DNA of 64,000 nt. Source: Agaribacterium sp047638775 (lineage in GTDB: Bacteria > Pseudomonadota > Gammaproteobacteria > Pseudomonadales > Cellvibrionaceae). Of this stretch, positions 54,901 to 63,354 are shown piece by piece. The notes beneath the pieces were generated by a model. It had not been told where the DNA came from. It made no database searches and was given only the letters and a program-made list of their open reading frames with translations. The stretch lies in assembly GCA_047638775.1 (NCBI GenBank), contig JBLIMQ010000002.1:82620-146619 (forward strand), read 5' to 3'. Position numbers and translations under genes: made by a program. How positions within the stretch are numbered: position 1 is the stretch's first letter; each line of letters begins with the position of its first letter.

Positions 54901-56217
54901 ATGACAATCAAGAAATGTTATTTTAAGATAGTTACTTTAAAACAGTTACTTGAAAACAGTTACTTGAAGATAATCAAGCAAGAGGAAGTAGACGTGGAAT
55001 CACCCGATATCGATCTTAGCAATACACGAGACAAAATGAGCTGGAGTAAACGGTTTGTATTTAAGCTTCTAGAACAGCTAAGTGATACTCATATTCATCT
55101 AAGCGATGGTGGGTTCGACTACCATTTTGGTGATAGTAACGCGGATGTTCGAGCTAAAATCACTGTAGTAGATAGAAAAGTCTACCAGCGTGTATTGCTG
55201 GGTGGGAGTATTGGCGCCGCAGAAGCGTATGTCGAAGGCTTATGGTACGCCGACAACATGACGAATGTTGTACGCATATTTTCACGTAACATCGAGAAGC
55301 TTAAGAGTTATGAAAAGCGTTTTGATTTGTTAACCAGACCTTTTAACGTAATTAAGCATCGATTAAGCAGTAATAGTAAATCTGGAAGCCGCACAAACAT
55401 TGCAGCACATTACGATTTAAGTAATGACATGTATCGCATGTTTCTAGATCCTCACATGCAGTATTCTTCTGCGGTATACCAAAACGCTAACGACACCCTA
55501 GAAGAAGCTCAAGAACACAAAATGAAACTCATTTGTGATTATTTAGTCCTCACAAAAGAGGACCATCTCTTGGAGGTGGGCACAGGCTGGGGTGGGCTTG
55601 CGTGTTATGCCGCTAAACACTATGGCTGCAAAGTAACTACCACGACTATCTCGCCGTCACAATTCGCTATTGCTGAAACCCGCATTAAAACGCAAGATTT
55701 GAAAGATAAAGTTACTTTACTGCTCGAAGATTATCGCGACCTTACGGGCCAATATTCAAAAATTGTATCCGTGGAAATGATCGAGGCTGTGGGGCATAAA
55801 TTTATGCCTACGTATTTTAAAGTACTGGATAAATTATTAAAGCCTGGAGGAAAATTACTCCTGCAATCGATTACTATTAACGATCATCGCTACGAAGATT
55901 ACCGAAAAAGTGTCGATTTCATACAACGTTACATCTTCCCTGGTGGTCATTTACCCTCTCTAAGCCTCATTTGTGACCAGGTTAAGAAACACACCACTTG
56001 GTACATTGACCATTTGGATGATTTTCGATTGGATTACGCGGTCACGCTTAAAGAGTGGCGGCACCGTTTTCTAAGTCATAAAGCCGAAATACTTTCGCTT
56101 GGCTTTAACGAAGAGTTTATTCGCTTATGGGAATATTATTTTTGTTATTGCGAAGGGGGTTTTCGTGAAGAGCTTATCGGTCTGGCCCATATTGGACTGG
56201 TTAAATGCAAACACTAA
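54901..56217 (+). CDS. Cyclopropane-fatty-acyl-phospholipid synthase family methyltransferase
   Basis: SAM-dependent enzyme acting on unsaturated acyl chains of membrane lipids (cyclopropane synthase, or related furan-fatty-acid methyltransferase). The N-terminal lipid-binding part has RVLLGGSIGAAEAYVEGLWY. SAM motif DHLLEVGTGWGGLACYAA is near residue 225. The conserved VSVEMIEAVGHKFMPTYF and SVDFIQRYIFPGGHLPS follow, then the C-terminal YYFCYCEGGF. The start is the ATG at 54901. A TTG two codons earlier and a GTG near 54996 are alternatives, and the first 30 residues show small duplications (QLLENSYLK). The bicarbonate-binding region appears intact. Confidence 0.92.
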   Translation: MTIKKCYFKIVTLKQLLENSYLKIIKQEEVDVESPDIDLSNTRDKMSWSKRFVFKLLEQLSDTHIHLSDGGFDYHFGDSNADVRAKITVVDRKVYQRVLLGGSIGAAEAYVEGLWYADNMTNVVRIFSRNIEKLKSYEKRFDLLTRPFNVIKHRLSSNSKSGSRTNIAAHYDLSNDMYRMFLDPHMQYSSAVYQNANDTLEEAQEHKMKLICDYLVLTKEDHLLEVGTGWGGLACYAAKHYGCKVTTTTISPSQFAIAETRIKTQDLKDKVTLLLEDYRDLTGQYSKIVSVEMIEAVGHKFMPTYFKVLDKLLKPGGKLLLQSITINDHRYEDYRKSVDFIQRYIFPGGHLPSLSLICDQVKKHTTWYIDHLDDFRLDYAVTLKEWRHRFLSHKAEILSLGFNEEFIRLWEYYFCYCEGGFREELIGLAHIGLVKCKH

Positions 56218-56246
56218 TGTACGTTAATATTTAGACGTGGAACATC

Positions 56247-56738
56247 ATGAATAAATGGCTCTGGTTTCAGGCGGCTAGCTTTCAAGTAATTTGGCTTTCC
56301 GCCGTATTGGGCGGTAACCAATGGATAGCTTTGTCTATTGTCATACTGTGCACGCATTTTGTATTCACTCCGAGTAGAGCTGATGATTTAAAGGTGTTAC
56401 CTATCGCATTCATTGGTATTGCTATCGACGCGGTATTTACAACTTTAGGTGTTTTCGAATTTGAGCAGTTTCCTGCTTGGTTAATTATTTTATGGTTAGG
56501 TTTTGTACTAAACTTTGGTCATAGTTTAAAAGTTATCCATAAAATAAAACTCTACTGGCAGATAATTATCGGAGCGCTCGGTGGTTGCTATGCCTACATA
56601 GTTAGCTGGAAGCTAGGAGCTGTTGAATTCCCATTAGGCGGAATTATGACAGCATGTCTATTAGCCGTTGCATGGGCGATTTCATTTCCATTATTTATGA
56701 GAGCGGACCGCTATCTTCGAGCATTTCGCCATGAATAG
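56247..56738 (+). CDS. DUF2878 membrane protein
   Basis: 163 residues with about four to five membrane helices (for example WLSAVLGGNQWIALSIVILC, AWLIILWLGFVLNFGHSL, IIIGALGGCYAYIVSW, GIMTACLLAVAWAISFPLF). Its stop overlaps the next start by 8 bases. Unknown function, regular member of the lipid/photolyase operon. Confidence 0.88.
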   Translation: MNKWLWFQAASFQVIWLSAVLGGNQWIALSIVILCTHFVFTPSRADDLKVLPIAFIGIAIDAVFTTLGVFEFEQFPAWLIILWLGFVLNFGHSLKVIHKIKLYWQIIIGALGGCYAYIVSWKLGAVEFPLGGIMTACLLAVAWAISFPLFMRADRYLRAFRHE

Positions 56739-57375
56739 TTTATTACGCTTTTCTCGTTCACTCGTTGTACTGACCTGCTTTTTTCTTACTACCCACGGCC
56801 TTGCGAACGAAGCGTCGTTAACAGCCTTGAAAGACTCTACTGAGCAGTCAGATCACGTCACTAATTATTCGTCCAGACACCCTTTAGAGCACGATGCAAG
56901 CCTGTCCATACTTGCCGATCAAGCGCCGCAACTATCATCCGATAACGAGCCGTTTAAGCCGATCGGTCAAGGTTCGATGCGCTGGTTATGGTTTACTATT
57001 TATAAGGCCAAATTACTAAGTCCTACTGGATTTTACAACGCCGGTCAGTGGCCTATCTCGCTTGAGCTTGTCTATGAACGAAAAGTTACTCGAGAGCAAT
57101 TGATACGTTCCACAATTGAGGAGTGGCGGCGTCAAGATATTCACTACCAAGAGCACTGGTCAGATTTACTCGAAAGAATTTGGCCCGACGTTACACCTAA
57201 AGATACATTATTACTCGATGTTGATGAAAAAGGTTATAGCCATTTCTTTTTCAACGACTTTTACATAGGTAGCGTATTAGATACTCGATTCTCTCACGCT
57301 TTTACCGCTATATGGCTGTCAAAAAACACATTAAAGCCGAGACTACGCGACAAACTAATTGGATTGAAACCATGA
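56731..57375 (+). CDS. Periplasmic chalcone-isomerase-like protein
   Basis: 214 residues with a signal peptide (SLVVLTCFFLTTHGLA). A low-complexity region precedes the chalcone-isomerase-like fold seen in FIGQGSMRWLWFTIYKAKLL-type text (here PIGQGSMRWLWF at about residue 83) and LELVYERKVTREQLI. The stop overlaps the next ATG (ATGA). Family members probably bind fatty acids; catalytic residues are not evident. Confidence 0.85.
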   Translation: MNSLLRFSRSLVVLTCFFLTTHGLANEASLTALKDSTEQSDHVTNYSSRHPLEHDASLSILADQAPQLSSDNEPFKPIGQGSMRWLWFTIYKAKLLSPTGFYNAGQWPISLELVYERKVTREQLIRSTIEEWRRQDIHYQEHWSDLLERIWPDVTPKDTLLLDVDEKGYSHFFFNDFYIGSVLDTRFSHAFTAIWLSKNTLKPRLRDKLIGLKP

Positions 57376-57974
57376 ATAGTATTTTGACCCCGTATTGTAA
57401 AACTCTTGTGAACTATGTACGTAAACGTACTAAGTTATTTGTGTTGTTATTAGTCACATTAATACTTTCTAGTCTGACGGGCTGTAGTTCGAACCTTTCC
57501 GATTATAGTTCGAGTAAACCTAATTTTGACATGAAAGAATTTTTTGATGGGAATCTTAGTGCTTATGGCATGGTGCAAGATCGATCAGGGAAAGTTATAC
57601 GGCGATTTCATGTTGACCTCGTAGGAACATGGGAGGGCAACACCGGCACGCTAGAGGAGGATTTTTACTATGACGATGGCGAGACCCAAAGACGTGTCTG
57701 GACACTAATAAAACAGGAAGATGGGAGCTACACGGGCACAGCGTCCGATGTAACACAGATAGCATTTGGTCGCAGTAAGGGGTTTGCCTTTAATTGGCAC
57801 TATACTCTTGCCATAAATATAGAGGGCGACACTTGGAACATAGATCTGAACGATTGGCTCTATCAGCTCGACAGTTCACGTTTAATTAATAGAACAAAAA
57901 TGAGCAAGTGGGGTTTTAGAGTCGGCGAGATAACGCTAATTATAGAAAAAGATGAGCCGGCGGAACAGGAGTGA
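57372..57974 (+). CDS. DUF3833 lipoprotein
   Basis: Starts at ATG 57372 in an ATGA overlap with the preceding stop. About 200 residues: a hydrophobic signal (FVLLLVTLILSSLTGCSSN) with lipobox Cys at about 37, then the DUF3833 core (FFDGNLSAYGMVQDRSGKV, VDLVGTWEGNTGTLEEDF, WGFRVGEITLIIEK). Function unknown; always found in this operon type. Confidence 0.88.
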   Translation: MNSILTPYCKTLVNYVRKRTKLFVLLLVTLILSSLTGCSSNLSDYSSSKPNFDMKEFFDGNLSAYGMVQDRSGKVIRRFHVDLVGTWEGNTGTLEEDFYYDDGETQRRVWTLIKQEDGSYTGTASDVTQIAFGRSKGFAFNWHYTLAINIEGDTWNIDLNDWLYQLDSSRLINRTKMSKWGFRVGEITLIIEKDEPAEQE

Positions 57975-57981
57975 AGCAGCT

Positions 57982-59409
57982 GTGAAACAATCACGCGTTA
58001 TTATCTGGTTTCGTCAAGACTTGCGCCTTAGCGACAATCCCGCACTAACGGCGGCCTTAGCACATAAAGATGTGTTTCCCATTTACATCCTTGATAATAA
58101 CAATGCCGACGTGTTCGCACCAGGTGCTGCGAGTCGTTGGTGGCTCCATCATTCGCTACTCGCACTGAGCCAATCTTTGCACGGCAAACTCAACCTTTAT
58201 CAAGGTGATGCTAGCCGTATTATCTTAGAGTTATGTCAGCGTTTTTCCATTTCAAGTGTCTATTGGAATCGTAACTATGATGCATCATCCGTCTCGCGTG
58301 ATACTGATATTAAGAATGAGTTGTTACGCCAAGGCATACAGGCAACGAGCTTTAACGGATCACTGCTGCATGAGCCGTGGACCGTATTAAAAAAAGACGG
58401 CAGTCCCTACAAGGTGTTCACGCCTTATCATAGGCAAGCGAGTATAAGAGACGTTAACGAAATACCCTTGCCTAGACTAGAGAAAAAATCTTCTTCATTT
58501 CAGTTTGACGATCAATCCGTTGATTTAGACGCGTTTGAATTACTTCCCCAAGTTAACTGGGCTTCAAGCTTTCACACTTGCTGGACGCCTGGCGAAGACG
58601 GTGCAAGACTATCACTCGAAAGATTTCTAGCCAACGGACTCGACGAATATAAGAATGGGCGAGATTACCCCGCGTTAGAAACCGTTTCAAAACTCTCGCC
58701 ACACCTTCATTTTGGTGAGATATCGGCTAAGCAAATAAACTACGCTTTATTGACCGTTCCGGCCGATGATAACAGCGAGCATTTTAAACGCGAAATACGT
58801 TGGCGGGAATTCTCATATTATTTATTATTCCACTGGCCTAATTTACCCAAGAAAAACCTAAAAACCAATTTCGATCATTTTCAATGGAAAAATAACCCCG
58901 ATGAATTAACTCGATGGCAGCAAGGGTTGACTGGCTACCCACTAGTTGATGCCGGTATGCGCGAACTGTGGCAAACAGGGACCATGCATAATCGTGTTCG
59001 TATGATCACAGCTTCATTTTTAATTAAGAATTTATTGATTGATTGGCGCCTAGGTGCGCAGTGGTTCTGGGACTGCCTTGTCGACGCAGATTTGGCTAGC
59101 AATAGTGCCAGCTGGCAATGGGTCGCGGGTTGCGGTACGGATGCCTCCCCATATTTTAGGATATTTAACCCCGTGACCCAAGGCGAGAAATTTGATGCTG
59201 AGGGTGAATATACCAAACGCTATGTTCCAGAACTAAAAAATCTTCCAAAGAAGTACTTATTTCGACCCTGGGAGGCTCCATCTGATGTATTGGAAAAAGC
59301 AGGGGTAATACTCGGCCAGAACTACCCCTCTCCGGTTGTTGATATACGAGCGTCACGAATAAGAGCACTTGACACTTACAATATTGCAAAAACATTTCGA
59401 GATAAGTAA
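57982..59409 (+). CDS. phrB: Deoxyribodipyrimidine photolyase (CPD photolyase, class I)
   Basis: Light-driven repair of UV pyrimidine dimers using FAD and an antenna cofactor. The N-terminal photolyase domain is VIIWFRQDLRLSDNPALTAA. The C-terminal FAD-binding domain has WREFSYYLLFHWPNL, GYPLVDAGMRELWQTG, MHNRVRMITASFLIKNLL and SNSASWQWVAGCGTDASPYF. The GTG at 57982 is preferred as start (GGAG upstream, VKQSRVIIWF); an ATG at 57952 would overlap the previous gene. Last gene of the operon. Confidence 0.94.
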   Translation: MKQSRVIIWFRQDLRLSDNPALTAALAHKDVFPIYILDNNNADVFAPGAASRWWLHHSLLALSQSLHGKLNLYQGDASRIILELCQRFSISSVYWNRNYDASSVSRDTDIKNELLRQGIQATSFNGSLLHEPWTVLKKDGSPYKVFTPYHRQASIRDVNEIPLPRLEKKSSSFQFDDQSVDLDAFELLPQVNWASSFHTCWTPGEDGARLSLERFLANGLDEYKNGRDYPALETVSKLSPHLHFGEISAKQINYALLTVPADDNSEHFKREIRWREFSYYLLFHWPNLPKKNLKTNFDHFQWKNNPDELTRWQQGLTGYPLVDAGMRELWQTGTMHNRVRMITASFLIKNLLIDWRLGAQWFWDCLVDADLASNSASWQWVAGCGTDASPYFRIFNPVTQGEKFDAEGEYTKRYVPELKNLPKKYLFRPWEAPSDVLEKAGVILGQNYPSPVVDIRASRIRALDTYNIAKTFRDK

Positions 59410-59789
59410 GACATTTACTGGCTGCTCGTGACTCTTTACTGATAGATTTGGACGCACTAACCATAAATATTCATCGAATAACGCATTTCTATACATTATG
59501 GATATTCAAAACCTTTTAAAACCGCTAGCGATAAAACCACACTTTATCTCCGCGTCATCTGGCGCGTCATCTGGCGCGTCATCTGGCGCGTCATCTGGCG
59601 CGTCATCGGAAAAAAAATGGCGACACACTCACGACATTACTGTTCAGCCACAAGATAAGGGAGGTTTTCCCCCGATACATTCCCGCCAGTATTGTAAGGT
59701 CTTGCCTATGATACCTATGAGTGAATTGAACACACACGGATTTTTAGACTTATTGATATATAAACTCTTTAATTGCCGGAGGAATCACT
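59410..59789. other. Spacer with a 12-bp tandem repeat
   Basis: GCGTCATCTGGC is present in four exact copies plus 8 bases at 59552-59607. A 103-codon open frame spans the repeat (ASSGASSGASSG) but its two halves look like no known protein, so it is probably not a gene. A promoter-like TTGAAC and TATTGATATAT precede the HigA-like gene. Confidence 0.6.
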
Positions 59790-60158
59790 ATGGACATCAA
59801 ACCAATTAAAACTGATGCCGACTATCGAGCGGCATTAAAAGAAGTAGAGAGCCTGATGATGGCAGGTCCTGATACACCAGAAGGTGAAAAGTTGGATGTG
59901 ATGGTCACCCTTATAGAGGCCTATGAAGCCAAACATTTCCCTATGGAGCTGCCTGATCCCGTTGAAGCGATCAAGTTCGAAATGGAACGTAAAGGTTTAA
60001 CCGTTAAAAATCTTGAGCCCATGATAGGCAAGAGCAATCGCGTGTATGAGGTTCTCAACCATAAACGCTCCCTTACTCTGAAAATGATATGGAAGTTACA
60101 TAAAGGTCTGGGCATTCCTGCGGAGTCTCTGATCAAACCACCACAAGCGCATGCCTAA
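59790..60158 (+). CDS. HigA-like helix-turn-helix antitoxin
   Basis: 122 residues preceded by GGAGG. It matches the COG5499 HigA group: DYRAALKEVESLMMAGPDTPEGE and LDVMVTLIEAYEAKHFPM, then the HTH (FEMERKGLTVKNLEPMIG). Normally a HigB mRNA-cleaving toxin lies directly upstream; none is visible. Its stop overlaps the next gene by 8 bases, so it is cotranscribed with the primase-helicase. Confidence 0.88.
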   Translation: MDIKPIKTDADYRAALKEVESLMMAGPDTPEGEKLDVMVTLIEAYEAKHFPMELPDPVEAIKFEMERKGLTVKNLEPMIGKSNRVYEVLNHKRSLTLKMIWKLHKGLGIPAESLIKPPQAHA

Positions 60159-62391
60159 GCGCTCTTTACCTAGCGAGAAGCTTCGTAGTGATGGCTCAAA
60201 ATTTCAAAGCGTCGCAGCTGTCGCAGCCATAGATGCGAGACTTTTAGAGCTTGAGCAAGAGCGAAAGCAATTACTCGCCCAACGAGCGGTACTTCAAGAG
60301 TCCTCAACGGTAGCACCAGAAGCAACAGCTTCAGATTCATACTCACCCGAACAAAAAATAGCAATTTTCAGAAATTTATTTCGTGGCCGCACAGATATCT
60401 TTGCTAACCGTTGGCAAAACAAACAAGGGCGAAGTGGTTATTCCGTTGCCTGCAATAATGAATGGATACAAGGCGTCTGCCATAAACCTCGCGTCAAATG
60501 CCTGGATTGCAAGCATAGACAGTTTACCGAGCTTAATAGTGACATCATCTATCGTCATCTAGCAGGACAACAAGTAGTTGGACTTTACCCATTACTGCAC
60601 GATAACACCTGTTATTTCTTGGCGGCTGATTTTGACAAAGGCAAGTGTAAAGAAGAAGTTCAAGCAATGTCTCAAGCCTGCTCGAACTTTAATATACCGC
60701 ATGCAATCGAAATATCGCGCTCGGGTAACGGTGCGCATCTTTGGATATTCTTCAACGAGAAGGTTCCAGCAAAGGAGGCTAGGCTTTTAGGCTTCGGCTT
60801 GCTCGATAAAGCAATGGAGGTTTATCCCAATCTTTCTTTTGACTCCTACGACCGCCTTTTTCCGAATCAGGACATTTTGCCCGAAGGCGGATTCGGTAAT
60901 TTAATTGCATTACCTCTTCAGCGTGAAGCAAGGCTTGCCGGCAATAGTAGCTTTGTTGATGCTAATCTAAATGTCATTAAGGACCAATGGCAACATCTTG
61001 CTAAAATTAAGGGTATAGCTCATCAGGACTTAAGTAAGCTGCTCACGCAAGTATCACCGAACTCAGTACTTTTTGACGAACAGGAAGTCATTGAAAAAAG
61101 AGCTCCATGGGAAATAACCGCAAAGGCGAAACCATTGAGTTTGAATAATCTTCCAAAGAAAGTTTCCATAACTCTCGCGAACCATGTTTACTTCGACTTA
61201 AGTGAATTGCCCAGCACATTGGCCGTAAGATTGAGACGATTGGCCAGCTTTTCAAACCCTGTTTTCTTTAAAACCCAAGCGCTGCGTTTTTCGACTCACG
61301 GCATTCCTCGATTCATTTCCTGCGCGCGAATCGAGCAAGGCTATCTAGCAATACCTAGGGGCTGCTTAGATGACGCTATCGAGCTATTACATGAGAATAA
61401 AATTGAAGCCCAAATAGACGATAAGCGAGAAACCGGTGCTAAGCTCAAAAACACCAAGTTATTAGTTAAGCTCAGAAAAAACCAGCAAGCTGCAGTGAAA
61501 GCAACGTGTAACCACGATACTGGAATCCTCCATGCGCCCACAGCTTTTGGGAAGACAGTCAGAGCCATCGGCATGATTACTAGGCGTAAGGCTAATACGC
61601 TAATATTGGTACATAGCCGACAATTGCTTGACCAATGGATCGAAAGATTGAAGACATTTCTGCCGGGTATTGAGGTTGGCGTTATTGGCGGTGGTAAGAA
61701 AAAGCCAAGTGGCGTGATTGATGTCGCCACCTATCAAAGCCTAATCGACAAGAAAAACAACTCTGTATCTGCACTTGTTCAAGACTACGGTCATGTCATA
61801 GTAGACGAGTGTCATCATGTATCGGCCCCACGCTTCGAAATGGTATTGAACGAAGTTAGAGCTAAGTATGTGCTTGGCCTTACCGCTACACCAGAACGAC
61901 AAGATGGCCACCAGAAAATCATTTTTATGGCTGCAGGCCCTATTCGACACAAGGTAAAAAACACAAGTAAAGACAAGTTCGAACAAAAAGTCATTGTTCA
62001 TCAACTCTATTACACACCGCCAAGGCAACTAATCCAGCCAGAAGGCCGCCCAAAAATATCAGATGCATATCGCTGGATTATGGAAAACGACAACCGAACA
62101 GAGCGGATCATTGACGATGTTCTCGCCTGTGTTCATCAATCCAAGCACCCTATTATACTGACCGAACGCCGAGAACATGCAGAGTCTATCAACACTACAT
62201 TACTTGAAAAAGGGATAGACTCAGTCGCATTAAAAGGCGCTATGCGAGTAGCCGAGCGCAAAAAAAATGATGCCCAATTACCTACGGCTCAGGTTGTCGT
62301 CGCTACTGGAAAATATGTCGGCGAGGGTTTTGATCTACCATGGTTAGACACTCTTTTTTGGCCATGCCCATTGCTTGGAAAGGTTCATTAG
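60151..62391 (+). CDS. TOTE-type primase-helicase, main part (frameshifted)
   Basis: 746 residues before a premature stop. A coiled coil (LLELEQERKQLLAQRAVLQE) is followed by an archaeo-eukaryotic primase domain of the TOTE conflict-system family. Zinc-ligand Cys lie in VCHKPRVKCLDCKHRQF, catalytic DxD in LAADFDKGK (about residue 160), then SRSGNGAHLWIFF and GFGNLIALPLQ. An SF2 helicase follows: Walker A APTAFGKTV (about 463), DECHH (about 552), GLTATPERQ, and motif V region VVVATGKYVGEGFDLP. The frame then runs WLDTLFWPCPLLGKVH and stops. The sequence after T6 at 62353-62358 continues as LAMPIAWKGSLAQYAGRIHR in the -1 frame. Members of this family are inferred anti-phage or nucleic-acid defence proteins. 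Confidence 0.88.
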   Translation: MPKRSLPSEKLRSDGSKFQSVAAVAAIDARLLELEQERKQLLAQRAVLQESSTVAPEATASDSYSPEQKIAIFRNLFRGRTDIFANRWQNKQGRSGYSVACNNEWIQGVCHKPRVKCLDCKHRQFTELNSDIIYRHLAGQQVVGLYPLLHDNTCYFLAADFDKGKCKEEVQAMSQACSNFNIPHAIEISRSGNGAHLWIFFNEKVPAKEARLLGFGLLDKAMEVYPNLSFDSYDRLFPNQDILPEGGFGNLIALPLQREARLAGNSSFVDANLNVIKDQWQHLAKIKGIAHQDLSKLLTQVSPNSVLFDEQEVIEKRAPWEITAKAKPLSLNNLPKKVSITLANHVYFDLSELPSTLAVRLRRLASFSNPVFFKTQALRFSTHGIPRFISCARIEQGYLAIPRGCLDDAIELLHENKIEAQIDDKRETGAKLKNTKLLVKLRKNQQAAVKATCNHDTGILHAPTAFGKTVRAIGMITRRKANTLILVHSRQLLDQWIERLKTFLPGIEVGVIGGGKKKPSGVIDVATYQSLIDKKNNSVSALVQDYGHVIVDECHHVSAPRFEMVLNEVRAKYVLGLTATPERQDGHQKIIFMAAGPIRHKVKNTSKDKFEQKVIVHQLYYTPPRQLIQPEGRPKISDAYRWIMENDNRTERIIDDVLACVHQSKHPIILTERREHAESINTTLLEKGIDSVALKGAMRVAERKKNDAQLPTAQVVVATGKYVGEGFDLPWLDTLFWPCPLLGKVH

Positions 62392-62636
62392 CTCAGTATG
62401 CAGGTCGCATCCATCGAGAATCAGATGGTAAAGAGCGTGTCACTATTCACGATTATGTCGACTACTCGCTCCCGATGCTGCAGCGCATGTTCAACAAGCG
62501 AGAGAAAGGTTACAAAACAATGGGATACCAGATCGAGATCAATATCGATGAACATTCGGCAGAGGGCGAACGTGTGTCAACTGAGCGTCTACTGGCTTCT
62601 GACAAGGTGGACTCCGAAGAGTCTGCGTCATTATAA
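62340..62636 (+). pseudogene. TOTE-type primase-helicase, C-terminal piece in the shifted frame
   Basis: Continuation of the helicase: LAMPIAWKGSLAQYAGRIHR contains helicase motif VI (Q-x-x-G-R-x-x-R) and YQIEINIDEH follows. The join is at a run of six T; seven T, or a -1 slip of tRNA-Phe on TTT, would restore one protein of about 828 residues. There is no ribosome site of its own. Confidence 0.8.
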
Positions 62637-62685
62637 AATTGAAACAGCATTGCCAAGTACTTGATGGGCTGAACCCATTGCTATC

Positions 62686-62766
62686 GCGGGAGCCAAACCC
62701 GCGTCCAGCCGTCCCCACCGACAACGGGGTTCTCCGACCCCAAAGAAGAGCACTAAAACGTGTAAA
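62686..62766 (+). repeat. Degenerate copy of the ssrA 3' end and its flank (possible att site)
   Basis: CGCGGG, 7 bases, CCCGC at 62686 mirrors the ssrA T-arm. The next part, ACAACGGGGTTCTCCGACCC through ACTAAAACGTGTAAA, aligns with the 46 bases after the ssrA CCA at about 35 of 46 positions by eye. It lies about 14.9 kb from ssrA in the same orientation. Confidence 0.6.
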
Positions 62767-63354
62767 AACGCCGATTCAAGAACTGTTTATCCCTGTAAAG
62801 TTCTTAATAGCTCTATTAGACCCCTACTTTTTACTCGTGCTAATTAGTAGCGTAATAACAAGCAGGCATCTTAACTGTACACAGTGAAAATAGTGATACA
62901 CCTCCCCCCTCCCCCCTGTGCGGTAACAGTGTCCGTGCGGATTTGAATTTACTCAGACAAACACCATCAATCAATATATTTTGAGCTGGGCCTCCCCAAA
63001 AGGGTGGCTGCAACACGATGTTTTGTCCAAGAGTCACACTTATTTGACTTCGCTTTACGTTTAGGAAGTGGCGCGTTACTAACTCACCAAAACAAACTGT
63101 GAGAGCATTTGCTGACTATATTAAAATACGTGGCGAAATTACGGTAGAATCGGATGGATTGATGCACGCTATTGCGAGATTAGCGCCACTTAAAGAAAGT
63201 CATAGCAAGCCTTTCTAGATAGCTTGAACGTTATATTCAATAATGATGATGTTAGCGTCTTTAGTATCGATGCTAATTAGCGAATACGTCTTTCAGTCAT
63301 CACTAATGATTGTTAGGCTAGCACTCTGATAAAAGCAACTGCAAGGGTAAAACG
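62767..63354. other. Degraded DNA, no intact gene
   Basis: Only broken frames. One tail without a start (about 63047-63219, containing VRAFADYIKIRGEITVESDG) looks protein-like but is not recognised. A pyrimidine-rich run occurs near 62902-62918. Confidence 0.5.

Noticed and set aside
59498..59809. 103-codon frame as a HigB-type toxin
   Set aside because: No HigB residues or fold pattern; half is a 12-bp repeat product and it overlaps the antitoxin start in another frame.
62840..63037. 65-codon minus-strand frame
   Set aside because: Spans a pyrimidine-rich tract and the degraded zone; no family.
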